Shown here: one piece after another, positions 20,727 through 35,700 of the stretch
Layout of the letters: the number at the start of each line of letters is the position of its first letter
Numbering within the stretch: the stretch's first letter is position 1
Assembly (NCBI GenBank): GCA_014607495.2
Contig: CP053165.1
Span: 3,590,906 to 3,654,905 of the forward strand
Source of the DNA: Carposina sasakii
Taxonomy: Eukaryota; Arthropoda; Insecta; Lepidoptera; Carposinidae
Direction of reading: 5' to 3'
DNA length: 64,000 nt
Translations under genes and position numbers: made by a program
The notes under the pieces: model-generated
What the model saw: the letters and a program-made list of their open reading frames with translations, nothing else
What the model was told of the DNA's origin: nothing
Databases searched by the model: none

Positions 20727-23700
20727 GTTAGGTCAATTAAAATCTAATATAATAATTATACATACATACTTAAGTAATTATTTTCTTTGACATTAATTCC
20801 AGATTTGTTACTAATGTGTGTAGTTTAACATTTTTCAATATTTTTCATAAATAATTAAAATTATAGCTAGGTTAATGAGCTAAAATTGTAAATATAGCTT
20901 TAATATTGTTTTCTATTCAGTGGAAACAAACTTCTCAGTATTGAGATGAAGTTCTTTTCTTTATAACAACAATTACTTATTTAAAAAAGTACATACTTAC
21001 AAAAGAATGAAATTATACAAAGTACAAGATTAAGTGTACCCAAATTCATATTGTAAATAAATTTGCATTGCACATAACTATTAAATGCCATACTATGCGA
21101 TGTGTTTTTTTATTTAGTAGATAGACAATCGGCATACTTAACTAAAAAAAAGGTACTTTATTTTCTATCTTTGTAGACATAATTCCAGTAGTTCAGTTTA
21201 GTAGTACTGTAGGCTTTTATTTTCTTTATTTATACTTTTTTTTGTCTTTTTATTATTATTTATTTATTAAGATGAAATTAAACTGGTTACAGATGGGTCG
21301 AACTAAGAGATCTGGCGGCAGCAGCAATCAAAATTCAGACACACAGGAAACTAATGACAAAGATATTGATGGGTAATTATTAAAAAGATGAATCACAACA
21401 GTCATTATTTGGATGTAATATGTACAATTACATATAAAAATACACAATTATGTAATGTACATATTGTGCATACTAATATATCCCGATGTAAAAGAACTGA
21501 TTTATTATTTGTGGTAGTAGTGGTCAATTATGATTGTGGTAATGCTGCTCTTAGTTGACTCAAGGCCAGGTTATTTTACATATCTTTATATACGAACGGT
21601 AGGTAATCTCATTATTTATTTATCATCCCCTTGCCTACCTTCCCCTGCACACACCTGAATATACTACGATCAGTGCCGGATTAGCCATATAGCAAAAGTA
21701 GCAAATGCTTCAGGCGCCGCGCCTTGGGAGGCCCCGCGTTCCAATGACCATTTGACAGTAATTTTTAAAAAATCATGCTTTTTGTAGGTTTGTAGGTAGT
21801 CGAAATAAAGGATAAAGCCGGGCATAGTCAGGCCTTTTCATTTCGTGTCCGGCCTGTCCAACTTTTGTTAGGTTATTTACCAAACGCGGATTCAGTGTAA
21901 TGGTGTTCATGACTACCCCCTGTAGCTTAGGTCAGCTTAGGAAATTTCATAATTTTACGATAGCAAGGAGCCTATTTTTGAGCTTGAGATGCTAAATTTA
22001 GATCAGTACAAGTGGTCCTAATTTCGTGCTCGCTCCGCTCGTGGTTGTTTTGTCAATAGTCACAATTTCTCAATATAACTTGAATTTTTTGGACGTAAAT
22101 AGGTAACTAAAGTAGTCGCAATGTCTCGCTGCAGGCGGGGCAAAATATGAGAAATAATTCTCGCTCTGCTCGCGCATTTATTATATAACTGAGCACTATT
22201 CGCTTTTCAATTATGGGACTCGTAAATTCCAAAAATTCTTGGTAATGTCTACCCTATTGTAATCTATTTCATGTTTTAGCAATGGTCACAAATTCTCAGC
22301 AGAGCGTAAATTTTCAAGAAGTAATAGGCAACTTACGTGAGTTACGTGGTAAATGTGAGAAAAAATGTGTCGCTTCGCACGCGCATCTATTATATATCTA
22401 AGCATTCTTTCAGTTTACAATTATAGGGGCTTGTAAATTACAAAAATTCTTGATAATGTCTAAATAAGTCACATGCAATGAGTGGTCCCTAGCAATTTGC
22501 CCATATTAAATCCAGAAAAGTTTATTTGTACCTAAAAGTTTTGTTTTATTTAGTACCCCTAAAAATGAGAACCTAAAGCAAACCAAGGGCCACTTGAAAG
22601 AATTTGCTACAGGCCCCGCGCAGGCTTAATCCGACACTGACTACGATGCATACAATACGAACTTCACAGACGTAAATATCCTCCGCGACTTAGTTAATTA
22701 GTTACAGTTAAACTAGAACCCTTGAAGGCGTTTGTGGCTGATCGACTAATTATTTTAAGTTTTCATCTGATTTGACTACAGAAAGCCGCAAGTAGTTAAG
22801 GTAAGACCTCCACCAGCCAAATAACATTCTATCGTGAAAACGCTTTTTGTATTTTAAGATTAAAGTCTATCTGGAGGCACGGTATGGCCCGGTAAGACGA
22901 GAGAAGATAGGATTGGGTGGCACATAATATGCCATTACAGTGATTGCGATTACGTTTTGCAGGCAACCAAATACCGGGATACTATATACTATTGTTCACC
23001 TGTCTGATGACTCATACAAGCTAGTTCGAAATCTAGCTTACCCCGAGGATCACGCTTGGGTTTGATAAACTAATTTTGTTACTGGATCAGCATTTCAAGG
23101 CTTAAAAGGGTTCCTATTCAGATAGAGGAAAATTCTACGGAGCGGTGAGAGATCCAGATGAATCCTTGGGGATTTGGGCAGAGCGACTTAGCGGACTCGC
23201 CAGTTACTGCAATTTCGGGTCAGCATTGGATACGATCCTTATGGATCGTTTCGTCCACGGTCCAGGACCAGGACCCGAAAGAGAAAGATTATTTGAGGGT
23301 GATCAAAGTACCCTCAGAATAGATCGTGCGTTGGAGATAAGAAGTTGCGAGTGCTCTCTAGCAGGATGATAATGACTTCTGATGTCGAACAGGAGGTGAT
23401 AGATAAGGCTTCGTTTGGAGTTGTATCCAGGCACGGAAATTGCGGGCGACAGCCAGGGTAGGGTACCTACGAAACCCTAAAAAAGTGTGCGTTTCTCAAA
23501 CTTCGCGAGTAAATAATATGAGTTCCAACAGTGAAGGTGAAAATCTAAGTAAATGAAGAGGGTAACTGTCGCGTGGAATGTAAAAATTATAATTTAGGGT
23601 ATGATTTTAACCTTTGATATGATGATAGATGATGATGGAATCTTTGAAGAGTCGAGGGATATCCTCGAGTATCATTAGCATAAGTACCTAATCTGTTTTT

Positions 23701-26700
23701 AGAATTAGCAGAGGATTTTGGTCGGTTACACATTACATAATGGAATCTTTAAATATAACTTTCGGAATTAAAAAATTATATCTTTATTACCTTTTTGGTG
23801 TTAAAATTACTTCATTTATTTAGGAACTTTATCACTGATTTTATTTCGGATTAATTCGGATTTATCTGTATTACGGATTTTAAGATACTAAAATTGTCAC
23901 TTAGCTAACCCGAGAAGGGTTAGCGTCAGGCAGGCAGCTGACCGTAAAACAAACGCCAAATCATTACAGTATAAGTTTTAAAGAAACCATATTGCGTCGA
24001 TCTCGTAAATAATGTGAATAACGGGCAGGAAAATGATGATTTTTTATAAGCTTTTATGTAAAAAAAATAATAATATTTTTTTTAAATTTAAAACTTTATT
24101 TTCATTAAAAATACACGTAGTTTCACCTGTCCCGTTGTCTGTAACCAAATCCTGCAAGTTAAATTTGATCCACTTCCCGGTTTCCGATTAGGCCGAAATT
24201 TTGCATGCATGTATAAATCGGATGAAAATTCAATATTATTATGACAGAGCTGATTTGATGATGGCGCTGGAAGGTGGCCATAGGAACTCGGTAATTAAAC
24301 GACGCAACCCTATCGAATTTGGGCTCGTTTGTTTGATCAGTTCATTTTATTAACAAAACTAGCGACCCGCCCCGGCTTCGCACGGATGCAGTGCTGATGC
24401 TATACATATAAACCTTCCTCGTGAATCACTATATATCTATTAAAAAACCGCATCAAAATCCGTTCCGTAGTTTGAAAGATCTAAGCATACATAGGGGCGG
24501 ACAGACAGCGGCAAACGACTTTGTTTTATAATAGGTATGTGATAGTGATATGTAATAAAAGCTTGTTTTATTCTAAAAACAGATCACAGACCTAACTGTC
24601 TATGTTTGGTAAGAAAAATGGAATATCAGTTACGGCCGCGTTACGTCTTCGAAGATATGCAAATCCGCGAATAATTATGAAATCAATACAATGCAGTAAA
24701 AAAATGTTGTCGAAGATTATTTCTCAAGGGTACCGTTAAAATCCACAGGCACGCAGCTGGTGACAAAAGTAGGGATCGCGCAGTTTAAACCTACAGGTTC
24801 TAATAAAACGTGACTGCAAATCAGACGATGGCCGGTAGTGGCTAATTACCAGCAAAAACACAGCACATCTAAGCGTTCACCTCCTTTACAGGCTAACCAA
24901 TCTGGACACCCTCATAAAGAAGAACCGAAGGCGCGACTCCACCTCCACTCAATCCACGAATAGGACGTCTAGTTCTGGGTTGAGGTCATCCAGGAGAATG
25001 CCCAAGGCAAAGCCGGTCGACAGCGACAACATACTGCCGGTGGAAAGTAGTTCAGATGAGGCTTCCGGTGGAGAGAACGCCGATGAAGGCGTCGAAGGTA
25101 AGCTGTATAACGTTTCAGACCAATTCTGACATGCTAATCTTTATATTTACGTAACACACGGCTGCGTTCCCGAAATTTGATAGACAGAACTGCAGAATCC
25201 TTCAGACACGTTTTGCACAGTGGGGTCAGAGACGTAAAGGATCAGTTACAACTTGCTCGCTCATCGCCTGAGGGATTGCTCTTGAGTTCCTTCCTCAGTC
25301 GACCCTTACGACATGCACGGAAGGGGATGCAGCTGATATATTCTATAGTTAAGACCTGCAACAGCATATGTTAATCTTTTTTACTGTGAATAGAATAATG
25401 GCTAAATTGAAATAATGCCATTATTTTTAATCAATCAATCTAGCTACTAACTCATGGCGAGACATGTTTTAACTTTCGCAAGTCATTTAGATATTATTAA
25501 CAGCTCCATGCATTTGAATCTGAGATAATTTTTACTATAAAATTATTAATAAAGAAAATGGAAAAAATTCTTCACCCGAGTGGGAATCGAACCCACGACC
25601 GCTGAAAACCGTACCAGCCGCTATAACCACTAAACCACCGGGTCAATTACTCGGATGACGAATTTTACCATCTCTTTTCTAAATTACACATTGGCAACGT
25701 TATTCTATTTTTACTTTACTAATTTTTACCTGGATTGTATATGAATTTGTTACAGATTTGCCAGTGGTTTCTCTGTCGGAGCTGAATGGAAGCGCCGTGG
25801 ATCACCTCGCCAAAGATGACCTGCTAGAAGAGAGTGACTCCAGCCACGAGAATGACAAGGGTGATGAGGTAAGTCACTTGACTTATGTTCCTGTGTCGCC
25901 TAGACGGAGCAGGGGGCCTTCACAGATCTCCACCATCCCGTAGCGCATCGCTTTTTAATTCACTTCGTCTTCCCTGCTTTCTTCGCCTCTCACTGCAGAG
26001 ACGAAGAAAGTAGGTCAGTTGGGTTCACTCATTGTTTTCATAGTTAAGTACATGCGTTTGTCGTATCAGCATTGCGCACTCTTTCACACGGTTGCAATAC
26101 TGATGAAATTCCACTTTACACGGACGAAGTCGTGGGCTGCCGCTAGTCATACACAAATAAAGGTAGAGGCTTGTGTAGAACCCTAAATACGTCACTATCA
26201 TAGTTAATTAAAGATCGCAAAAAACTGACTTCAATTTAGAAAAGTTTTTATAAATAGTAAGTAGTATAATAAGACTTAGATATAAGTGGTGGGGGACAAG
26301 GGTCACGCATAAACCACCCAGGGATTATGTGACCCTTCTTTGACGATGTAAAAAACTTATATTATACTAGTGGATGCCCGCGACTCCGTCCGCGTGGACT
26401 ACAGAAAAAACAAAATTTCTAAATTATCCGGGATAAAAACATTTTCCCGGAAAAAATGTAGTCTATATGTTAAGTGGGACCTGTCACAATATATTCCTGA
26501 AAGCTGCATCGAAATCGGTTCAGCCGTCTCAGCCGCCGTCAGATTACGGGATTGGGTATCCGAATATACGATAACGGTATATAATTTGTAATACCTGTAA
26601 TATATTAATGTATTGTGCTATGCACTTAACTTAATGCACCTGATAATACCTATTAAAAAATTTGAACATATGTAACCTATATTATGGCTTATAATAAGTG

Positions 26701-29700
26701 ATACTATTTTTATTTTACTTCTTCAGGACGCCAAGCCGCAAGAGTCAGACGATGAAGATAAGTAAGTAATGTCACTATAATTGTCCTGTAACAGTGCAAT
26801 TAAAATATACATACATACCCTCTTGTCCTTCTACTGACTTGTGCAGTATGCTCGGGAAGAAAAGCAGCTGTAGTTTTATACATTTTTTTTTTCATTCCCA
26901 GAGCAGCATAGAAGAAATTAATTAAAAATATATTACCTACATTATAATACTGGATAATAATCGGCTAATTCCAATACTGAATTTCTGATTGAAATCAAAT
27001 TCGCGGACATTTGATTAAGGGCCGATTTTTCCTAACGTCAGATAGTCTTAATATAAGAATAAAGTTGATGCTGTCTCTATCATGAAGTTTAAGAGAAAGA
27101 CAGCATCAACTTTATTCTTCTGATACCCTATCTGATGTTTGAAAAAATCGGCCCTAAATCTTTACATAATTGTTTTATAATTTTTATTGGAACCAAAAAA
27201 TTTTCTCCATCCTTAGTTTGGGCTGTCAATGATGTATAGACAAATATCTATTTATGTATTATATTTCATGTGTTTTTTCCCCAGCTTAAAGTCAAAGAGG
27301 CGTAAACCACAAAACACAATATCGTCAGACTCAGAAGTGGGGTCGTCGCGTAAGAAGGACGCGCGAATCAGCGACTTCGAGGCGTCCGATGACTCGCAGC
27401 CAGCCAATCAGAGCAAGCGGCGGAAGAAGGCGACTGACAGCGATGAGTCGGTCGGCTCTTCGGATAGCACACGGTCAGTTAGCACTATATACTTAGGGTC
27501 GGTTTATATCTACGGAAGATGCGTCGAGCGTATCTCCAGGTACAGGCAAACGCACTAACGCATCATCGGTTGAGTGTGAAAGGTTGAATGTTTTGTCATA
27601 TATTTGCATGGTTTGACGTTACGCGACCGACAAATACGCGACGGATTTTCCGTCAGATATGAACCGACCCTTAGATGAAATTATTACTAGATTCGGTGAC
27701 AGCCTAGTGCTGCGAAAATATGGCACTGCAAATAGGTATAGAAGCGAAATTGTATGGTGGGCGTCTATTGACATGAATTATTACAAGCGAAGTCGAGCCT
27801 TATGGTAACTACATAAGATTCAAGTTTTAAAAATCTTGTCTAATGCAGTTATTATGTTTATATATAGGTAGATGGACTCAGGCCACTTTTTATAAACATT
27901 TAATTATGAAACCCTTCGTCTACCTATAATCACGTCACTGACTGACTACATATTATAAAAGAGAGTCGCTTCCCGCTGTCTGTCCCTATGTATGCTTAGA
28001 TCTTTAAAACTGCAACGGATTTTGTTGTGGTTTTTTTTAAAATAGATAGAGTGATTCAAGAAGAAGGTTTATATGTATAGCTAGGGACCCGCCCCGGCTT
28101 CACACGAGTACAATACCCCCTCACGCGGACGTAGTCGTCGACATTGACTGTCGTTACATACATTTTATTTAATTATAATTTTAAAGGAGATCCCACAGCC
28201 ACGTTTATCATAGTGGGGATGAATGTAAATGGTTTTAGTGCCAAGTTGCTAGCTTATCGCCCGAGTTAATTGACTCTTACGACATACACGGAAAGAGATG
28301 CAGCCAATGTATTCTTGTGAAGTTTTGTTACGGTTAATTTTTTTATTTATAGGATGGGAACTCTTATAATAATTAGATTTTTGTTTGCCTTCTGCAGTAA
28401 GAAGAAACGTCGCCGCATCAAGCCGACCAACGACAGCGACGGAACCGGGTCTGATACGGAGAATGAGGGCCGGAACAAACATGGCAGAAAGAATATACGG
28501 AAGGTATGCCTAGCGTACTTAACCTTACTATTTACAATATCTGCAAATACCCGCGGGAAGTTTACGTGGACGAAGTTTATTATGATGATTATAGGCTACC
28601 TAGGCTACTGTAGTTTATCTATTTTTTTCCCATACAAATATAAGCTTTCATACAAATGTTTATTTTTAAGATGCACAGATATATTAAAGAGGAGCACTTT
28701 CCTCTATTGTAATCTCTATTCAATAACTGCATGCCCTTGTCTTTTACCATTTTAAACTACATATTTATTCTACTAACTTATGCTACTGCTGAATGAATAT
28801 TCCTTTTTTCAGGTCATGGGCAAGAACCAACTGGAAGAAGCGACGAAGAGGGCAGCCCGGGAAGAAAAGGAAAGGATCGCTCGTATCGCCGACAGGCAGA
28901 AATTGGTGAGCTTTCTACTCTTAGTTATTTCAGTATCGTGAGGAGTAACTGAAAAGCTTTGGAAAGCTAAAAGCAGTGGTGTAACAATACCGTTTGAACC
29001 TTGTGGCAAATTCAACGGATGCTCCCGTAAATAATGTTGGGAATTTGGTTTCTCCCTTCTGGCTGAGGCCCGTGGCATTTAGCCGACTTGCCACCCTACT
29101 AACTTTATGTTTTTTGTCATTGTGTTGTAGCGACATGAGAGTTACTATTTTTTTTTAATACTTTACTGTCAAGTTTTGTCATAGTTTATCAAAAGATGTG
29201 CTTTCTAGAAATTACTATACGTAAAATCTTGTAGTGACAAAATAGCAGTTGTTTTAATATAACATACACATGTTTGTGTTCCTGGAATGGGGTAGCCAGA
29301 ACTGCAGGAGTAAAAATGAGATCCCACAGGCCACGTTTAACATATTGGGGACAGATGTAAATGCTATCTTGTCGCCGGAGGGAATGTCCCCGAGTTCCTT
29401 AATCAACTCTTACGACATGAACGGAAAGGAGATGCAGCTGATATATTATAGTGAAGCCCCGCATCGGCACAGGCCACGTATTCACTATGGGTGCGCCCAC
29501 CACCGGGCCCTACACCCTCCACTGACCCTCGGATCTGATAACTCATAACCAGAGGTCGGAATTAGGTAGAGTCATTTATGTACTTGCATCGAAATGTTGA
29601 TATTAATGTGGACCTTCCCAGGATTTCTAATGGACAATCCCGTGTGGCCAACAATATTACAAATAAATAATAATAAAACCCTCAGAGATAGACAAATAAA

Positions 29701-32700
29701 ACAAAAATAATTAATATAAAATGTTTATTAGTATTTAGGTACATTAGTTCACAATACAAATTATTAATAGTCTTAAGGAGATTCTCATACGCATACTTCA
29801 ACTTTTTTATAAATACGAGCAAATACTTTTGCTTCTAGCCTAGACTCGTGAGGTTTTGCTTATTCAAACGGCCCATTAGAATCATTTGAGGCATATCCAC
29901 TTTATTCTTTCGCTGTATGAAATCAGTGCAAGTACATAAATGACTCTACCTAATTCCGACCTCTGCTCATAACTGCGAAAACAAGCACTTGCACTACCTA
30001 CAATCGCCACGAGAAACCAGACCCGAGCACCCAGCATGCAAGATCGCACCATTTCCGAAATCAAAAACTTGATTAATAATCTACATATTGTAACTCCTAA
30101 TACAATTTCATTTATAAAACAGGCAATATAATCTAGGATTATGTGTACAAGTAGGCCTAAAATGAACAATTCCAAACCTTCCCCCAGTACAACAACATGC
30201 AATTCGACGAGTCGGGCAAACCTGATGAGGTGGTGTTGGATAAAGTGGTGCTGGACTTTGATCCGGAGACCAAGGATCCTCTCATTCAGGTCGACCGAGG
30301 ACTTGTCAAGAAACTGAAGCCGCATCAGGTGAGGTCTACATTGGTGGTTCTGGTTATACTTTTAGTCAAGGTTACATGGCTATGGGCGAAAATCCCAATG
30401 GCAGTAGCCTTGTGGCGTAATCTGGGGGAGACCTACGTCCACCAGTGAACTGCAATAGGCTGACGACAATGACGAAGGCTCATCTGTCAAAGGCCACATG
30501 GTATATGTAGTGATTGTGATTTTGTCCCAAGCAAAATGTCAACTACCGGTCCGCTATATGTGGGATGACCAAATTATTCCAAAATGCAATACATTCATTG
30601 TAGCAGTTATCATCCGTAGCATAAGGTAGTTGAAAGAGATACATCTCACATCTACACGTCAAATTCACAAAAAATTTACATAAAAAATCTATGTACCTCG
30701 CGTGTAGAAAGGGAGTTGGGAGGGAAGGGAGACTAGACACTCATTCTCGAGTCAAGGAAGAATGCTTTGTAATCCTTTTTATGTGTGTACTACCTACATA
30801 CATTTACTTTGCCTAGTTATTACATAGTTAGTGCAGACGTGAGATTAGAGGCAAATGGATTAAAATAAGTTGTACTACATAAAATAAGTCGGAGGCATAT
30901 AAATATGAATTTATGAAAGATAACATCATAACCTGGATGCTTCCTTTACAGGCAAACGGTATAAAGTTTATGTGGGACGCTTGCTTCGAGAGCGTCAAAC
31001 GTATAAAGAAAGACAAAGGCTCAGGGTGCATCCTTGCACATTGCATGGGCCTAGGAAAAACTTTACAGGTATTTATAACTATAATATTTTCTCGATAACT
31101 TCTTGTTTGATTATGATGTTTCATATCGAATGCGTACTATCGTGTAGTATTTTTTTAATGCGTTGGGTGCGAATGGATTTACCGAAATTCCTATGAAATG
31201 AAATGAAATATTGTTTATTTGTCTGATTTCCGGTATGTAGATAATACAATGATATTATACAATGTCAATGTATGGTGTCTTAAATATTGGTAATGTCCGC
31301 GAAAATCTGCCTATTTAGGCATACAAATATTATTATCAGAAATAGTCACTAAATAATTAAACGTGCCCTGTAGAGATTCCTACAGGAGTGAGTGACCTCC
31401 TGTGTTTATTTAAAACTAGTGGACGCGTTGACTGCACAAAAAACAAATTATCCGGGATAAATTATTTTTCCGGGATAATTTTTTTTATTATAATCGCTCC
31501 AGCCATTTTTACGTGAAAGAGTAACAAAAATTCATCCATCCATCCATACTCACAAACTTTCGCGTTTATAATATTAGTAGGATAAAAAAATTGTTTTTGC
31601 TGCTGAAAAAAGGCCTGATATACTTCAAAAGATTGATGCAATCTATTACAATATTATATAGGTAATAAAATAATACCTAAATTGTAACATTATTTATTTT
31701 TCCAGGTGGTAACACTAACCCACACTCTACTAACTCACAGCAACTTGACGAAAGTGAAGAGGGTGCTAGTAGTGTGCCCGCTGTCCACTGTACTCAACTG
31801 GGTTAATGAGTTCCGTATGTGGCTCAAATACACCGAGAACGAATGTGATATTGATGTTTATGAGCTCTCTAGGTAAGTCATAGTGTGAAACTTAAATAAA
31901 CATATTACATACATATAATAGTAGGGTAGGCAGAGCACCGAGGGCCGATAGGACCACATGGTACCACTTCTGACCAATTTTGAGGGTACAGTTGAGAAGT
32001 TCGGTTAGTAGTGACAGGTGGTCAGCCCATCGCCTACAAAACACCAAGACCCTCTTGTCCCTCTACTGACTTGTACAGTATGCCCGGGAAGAGAAGCAGT
32101 CGTGCATAGAATAAATGCTATGCCTGTCTCCTGATTACAGAGCAGCAGAGTTGAAGCAATGCTGGCGGAAACTGAGATTTCGCTATCGTTTTACTTCGGC
32201 TTTGCTACTGTAAGTAATCAGGCGGCGGATTTCGGAACTATATGACATTTTTTGTATGCATAGACACAAAAAATGTGGTCTTACACATAGTAACTGGCGC
32301 CATCATTCAAAGGAACTATACGGTGAAATACTCTAGGTACTATAATTTAAATGTGGTCTTAACTATACCTCATTTTATTTAGAAATAGAAAGAATCCGAA
32401 AGAACAAAATCAGGTTATTTATTAGGCACAGTTTTGTATATTATTATCATCAATAGTTCCTAAAGAGTTTTCTACTTAATTCAATAGTACTTACTCATAT
32501 AAAGTTTGCACTATAAAAAACCTAAAGAAGCTGATTTCGCAAACACAAAACTGAACTTTTTAGTAGGATACATCAATATGGAATTTTATATCTTACAATA
32601 TGAGTGTTCTAATGTTTACAAACAATGCTTCTTCGAAAATAAGATTTCTATCTTTAAAAAAACGAGGTATAGTCATACACATAGTAACTATAGAGCCATC

Positions 32701-35700
32701 ATTCAAATAGTGTGAGATTTTATTAAAGAAACAAATGAGCGTCGGAAATCAGCAGGATCTTGGGCTAAAGACCGATAATCTTCAACAGATACAAGCAGAA
32801 CTCCGAGCGGGCGTACCAGCTAAGCCAGTGGTTCGCTCATGGCGGAGTTTGCGTGCTCGGGTACGAAATGTTCCGCAACCTCTCCTCAGACACCAACAAG
32901 AAGTTCAAGAAGAAGATGCTCAAGAACTTCCAGGAGAGCCTCGTTAACCCGGGTAAGTGGGGAGGAGATATATTGATTTCGTAACCGATCGCACCTAGTA
33001 CTTTAAACTAATTTCAGAGAAAATTAATTTTGCGGTTCATTATCACTACATATTATAAAACAAAGTCACTGTCTGGGAATCTTCAGATCTGTCACCCTAT
33101 TTTCACTAGAAAAAAAATCGGGAAAGAATGTTTGATTACTCCAGCTTTTCATACTAATACGTATGAAAAGGACGTGTCGGAACATTTTTTTTCTACGATC
33201 TGTCACTCTAGGGGGACAAAAAGGGTGACAGACAAATCGGAATATTCCCATGTCTGTCCCTATGTATAGTTAAATCTTTAAAACCACGCAACGGATTTGG
33301 ATGCGGTTTTCTTTAAATACATAGAGTAATTCAAGAGGAAGGTTTATATGAAAAACTAGGGACCCATCACGGCTTCACACGGGTATAATGCCCTTTCACA
33401 CAGACGAAGTTAATCTTAATTTTGCTTTTGAAACACAGGACCAGACATGGTGGTGTGCGACGAAGGCCATCTCCTAAAGAACGAGAAGACAAGTCTCTCT
33501 CAGTCAATGAACCGAGTGACCACACTGCGTAGAATTGTGCTCACCGGTACACCGCTACAGAATAATCTCAAAGAATGTAAGTAAAGTACAGAGTTTTTTC
33601 TATTGAGGGATCGCCCACCACCGGGCCCTATACCCTCTGCTGACCCTCGGATCTGCCGACTCATGATCACGAACACAAGACACTACAGTCGCAACGAGAA
33701 GCCAGATCCAAGCACCTAGCATGCAACCATAAATACATAGCTGCTAATCCGAAAACCAATTAAATTTTTTATCGACATATGTTTCGCCAACACGCGTGGC
33801 ATCATCAGGATTAGTTTTCCATGTTAGTTCTATCTACCGAACCAACTAACTAGTTTTTAACTAACTAGTCGGCAGATCCGAGGGTCAGCGGAGGGTATAG
33901 GGCCCGGTGGTGGGCGATCCCTCAATAGAGATTTGAACTTCCGAATAGTGACGCCTGATACAATTCAATATTTACAGAGTTTTTTGTTTTTCAATTTTAA
34001 AAGAGTCTTTATTTATCACATAAAAACACACAAGTGTAGTGTAAATTTAGTTCTAGACAGTATTTTGAGCCTATAATTATCACGGTTAAAAAAATCTGCT
34101 GTTTCATACATTTTAGTGCAGTAGTAGGTAGGTATTTAAGTTGGAACACCTGCTTTTTTTCGCCCAGTTGGTCCTATAATAAATGTTGTATCATTTTATT
34201 CACCTAGTCACTAATTTTGAAATCACCACATATGTATATCTATATGTATGTATATCTATGTATATTTCCTCAGACTACTGCATGGTGCAGTTCGTAAAGC
34301 CGAACCTGCTCGGAAAATACAACGAGTACCTAAACCGGTTTGTGAACCCGATCACCAACGGCCAGTACACCGACTCCACGGAGCACGACATACGCGTCAT
34401 GAAGCGACGCTCGCACGTGCTGCACAAGATGCTGGACGGATCTGTGCAGGTTTGTGTCGGTTCAAACAGGCACTGATGCCGATTCCCGACGGATCCGCAA
34501 AGGTTTATGTTATACTAAAAAGGTACTGCCCAATTCCGTGCGGAGATTTGTGTACGTACAGCCATAAACATACAGCATGCAAGAAAAAGTTATACCTACT
34601 TTAAACTTACATTGGTATATTTACAAAATTGCTAAACAGAGCGACACAATTTATTCTTCGCTTCGCTATGCTCCACAATAGTTGAATATAATCTAATAGC
34701 TTAATAATTAATTACAATTATTGTACTTGCCGCTACATATTACTTATAGTGGACGCCCGCATCTCCGTCCGCGTGGACTACAGGAAAAACAAAATGTCGA
34801 AATTATCCGGGATAAAAACATTTTCCCGGGATAATAAGTAGCCTATATGTTAAATGGGACCTGTCACAATATATTCCTGAAAACTGCATCGAAATCGGTT
34901 CAGCCGTTTCTGAGATTAGCGTGCACAAACGCACAGACAAACAGACAAACCGACAAACAGACAAAAATTTCAAATTCATTGTTTTGGGTACTATTGCGTT
35001 GATGAAAGGTCTCCTATAATATTTTTTCTCATATATCTTCCATGTACAGACTGCGACCCGTTACATTTTTATTATAATTATGTATGACGGTTTGCCGAAC
35101 GGAGGGTTGCGTCCACTCACTGCCATGGGTTATTCCAGGATATAAACAGTAGAGAAACAAATGTTCCAAGTTTGTGAACAATTTATTGTAGAAGTACAAT
35201 GATATTGCGCGGTAAGAAAATAGAGGATCGTGAATTTGTAGTTGTCTGTACAGCGCTACGGCTCAGGTAAGATTAACCGCGCGCAGCGCGCGCTTCGCTT
35301 TATATCAGGGCATACCCACTATCCCCACTCAATCGCATCGGACGTAGCGCTGACCACAACAACAAGCTCACGCGGACTATGTCCCCTCTCTAACAACTTT
35401 TTTTTTGTAGATAAATAATAAAAAATGCCTACAATTAGAAATAACAATCAACTGAATTTAATTTTAAATAAATAGAGGATTTATTTCATGCGCCGTCATG
35501 TATATAGATTTACTAAAACTTTTTAATTTCCACAGCGGCGTGACTACGGTGTGTTAGCGCCGTTCCTCCCTCCGAAGCACGAGTATGTGCTGTTTATCAC
35601 ACTCTCTGCTGTTCAGATCAAGCTATATCAACACTACCTAGACAACTACTCTAGGAGGTAAGCATTATTAGATGTACCATATTAAAATAAGCACAAATAC

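Noticed and set aside
25571..25645. A functional tRNA gene
   Set aside because: The anticodon loop is one base too long and the outer acceptor pair is a mismatch.
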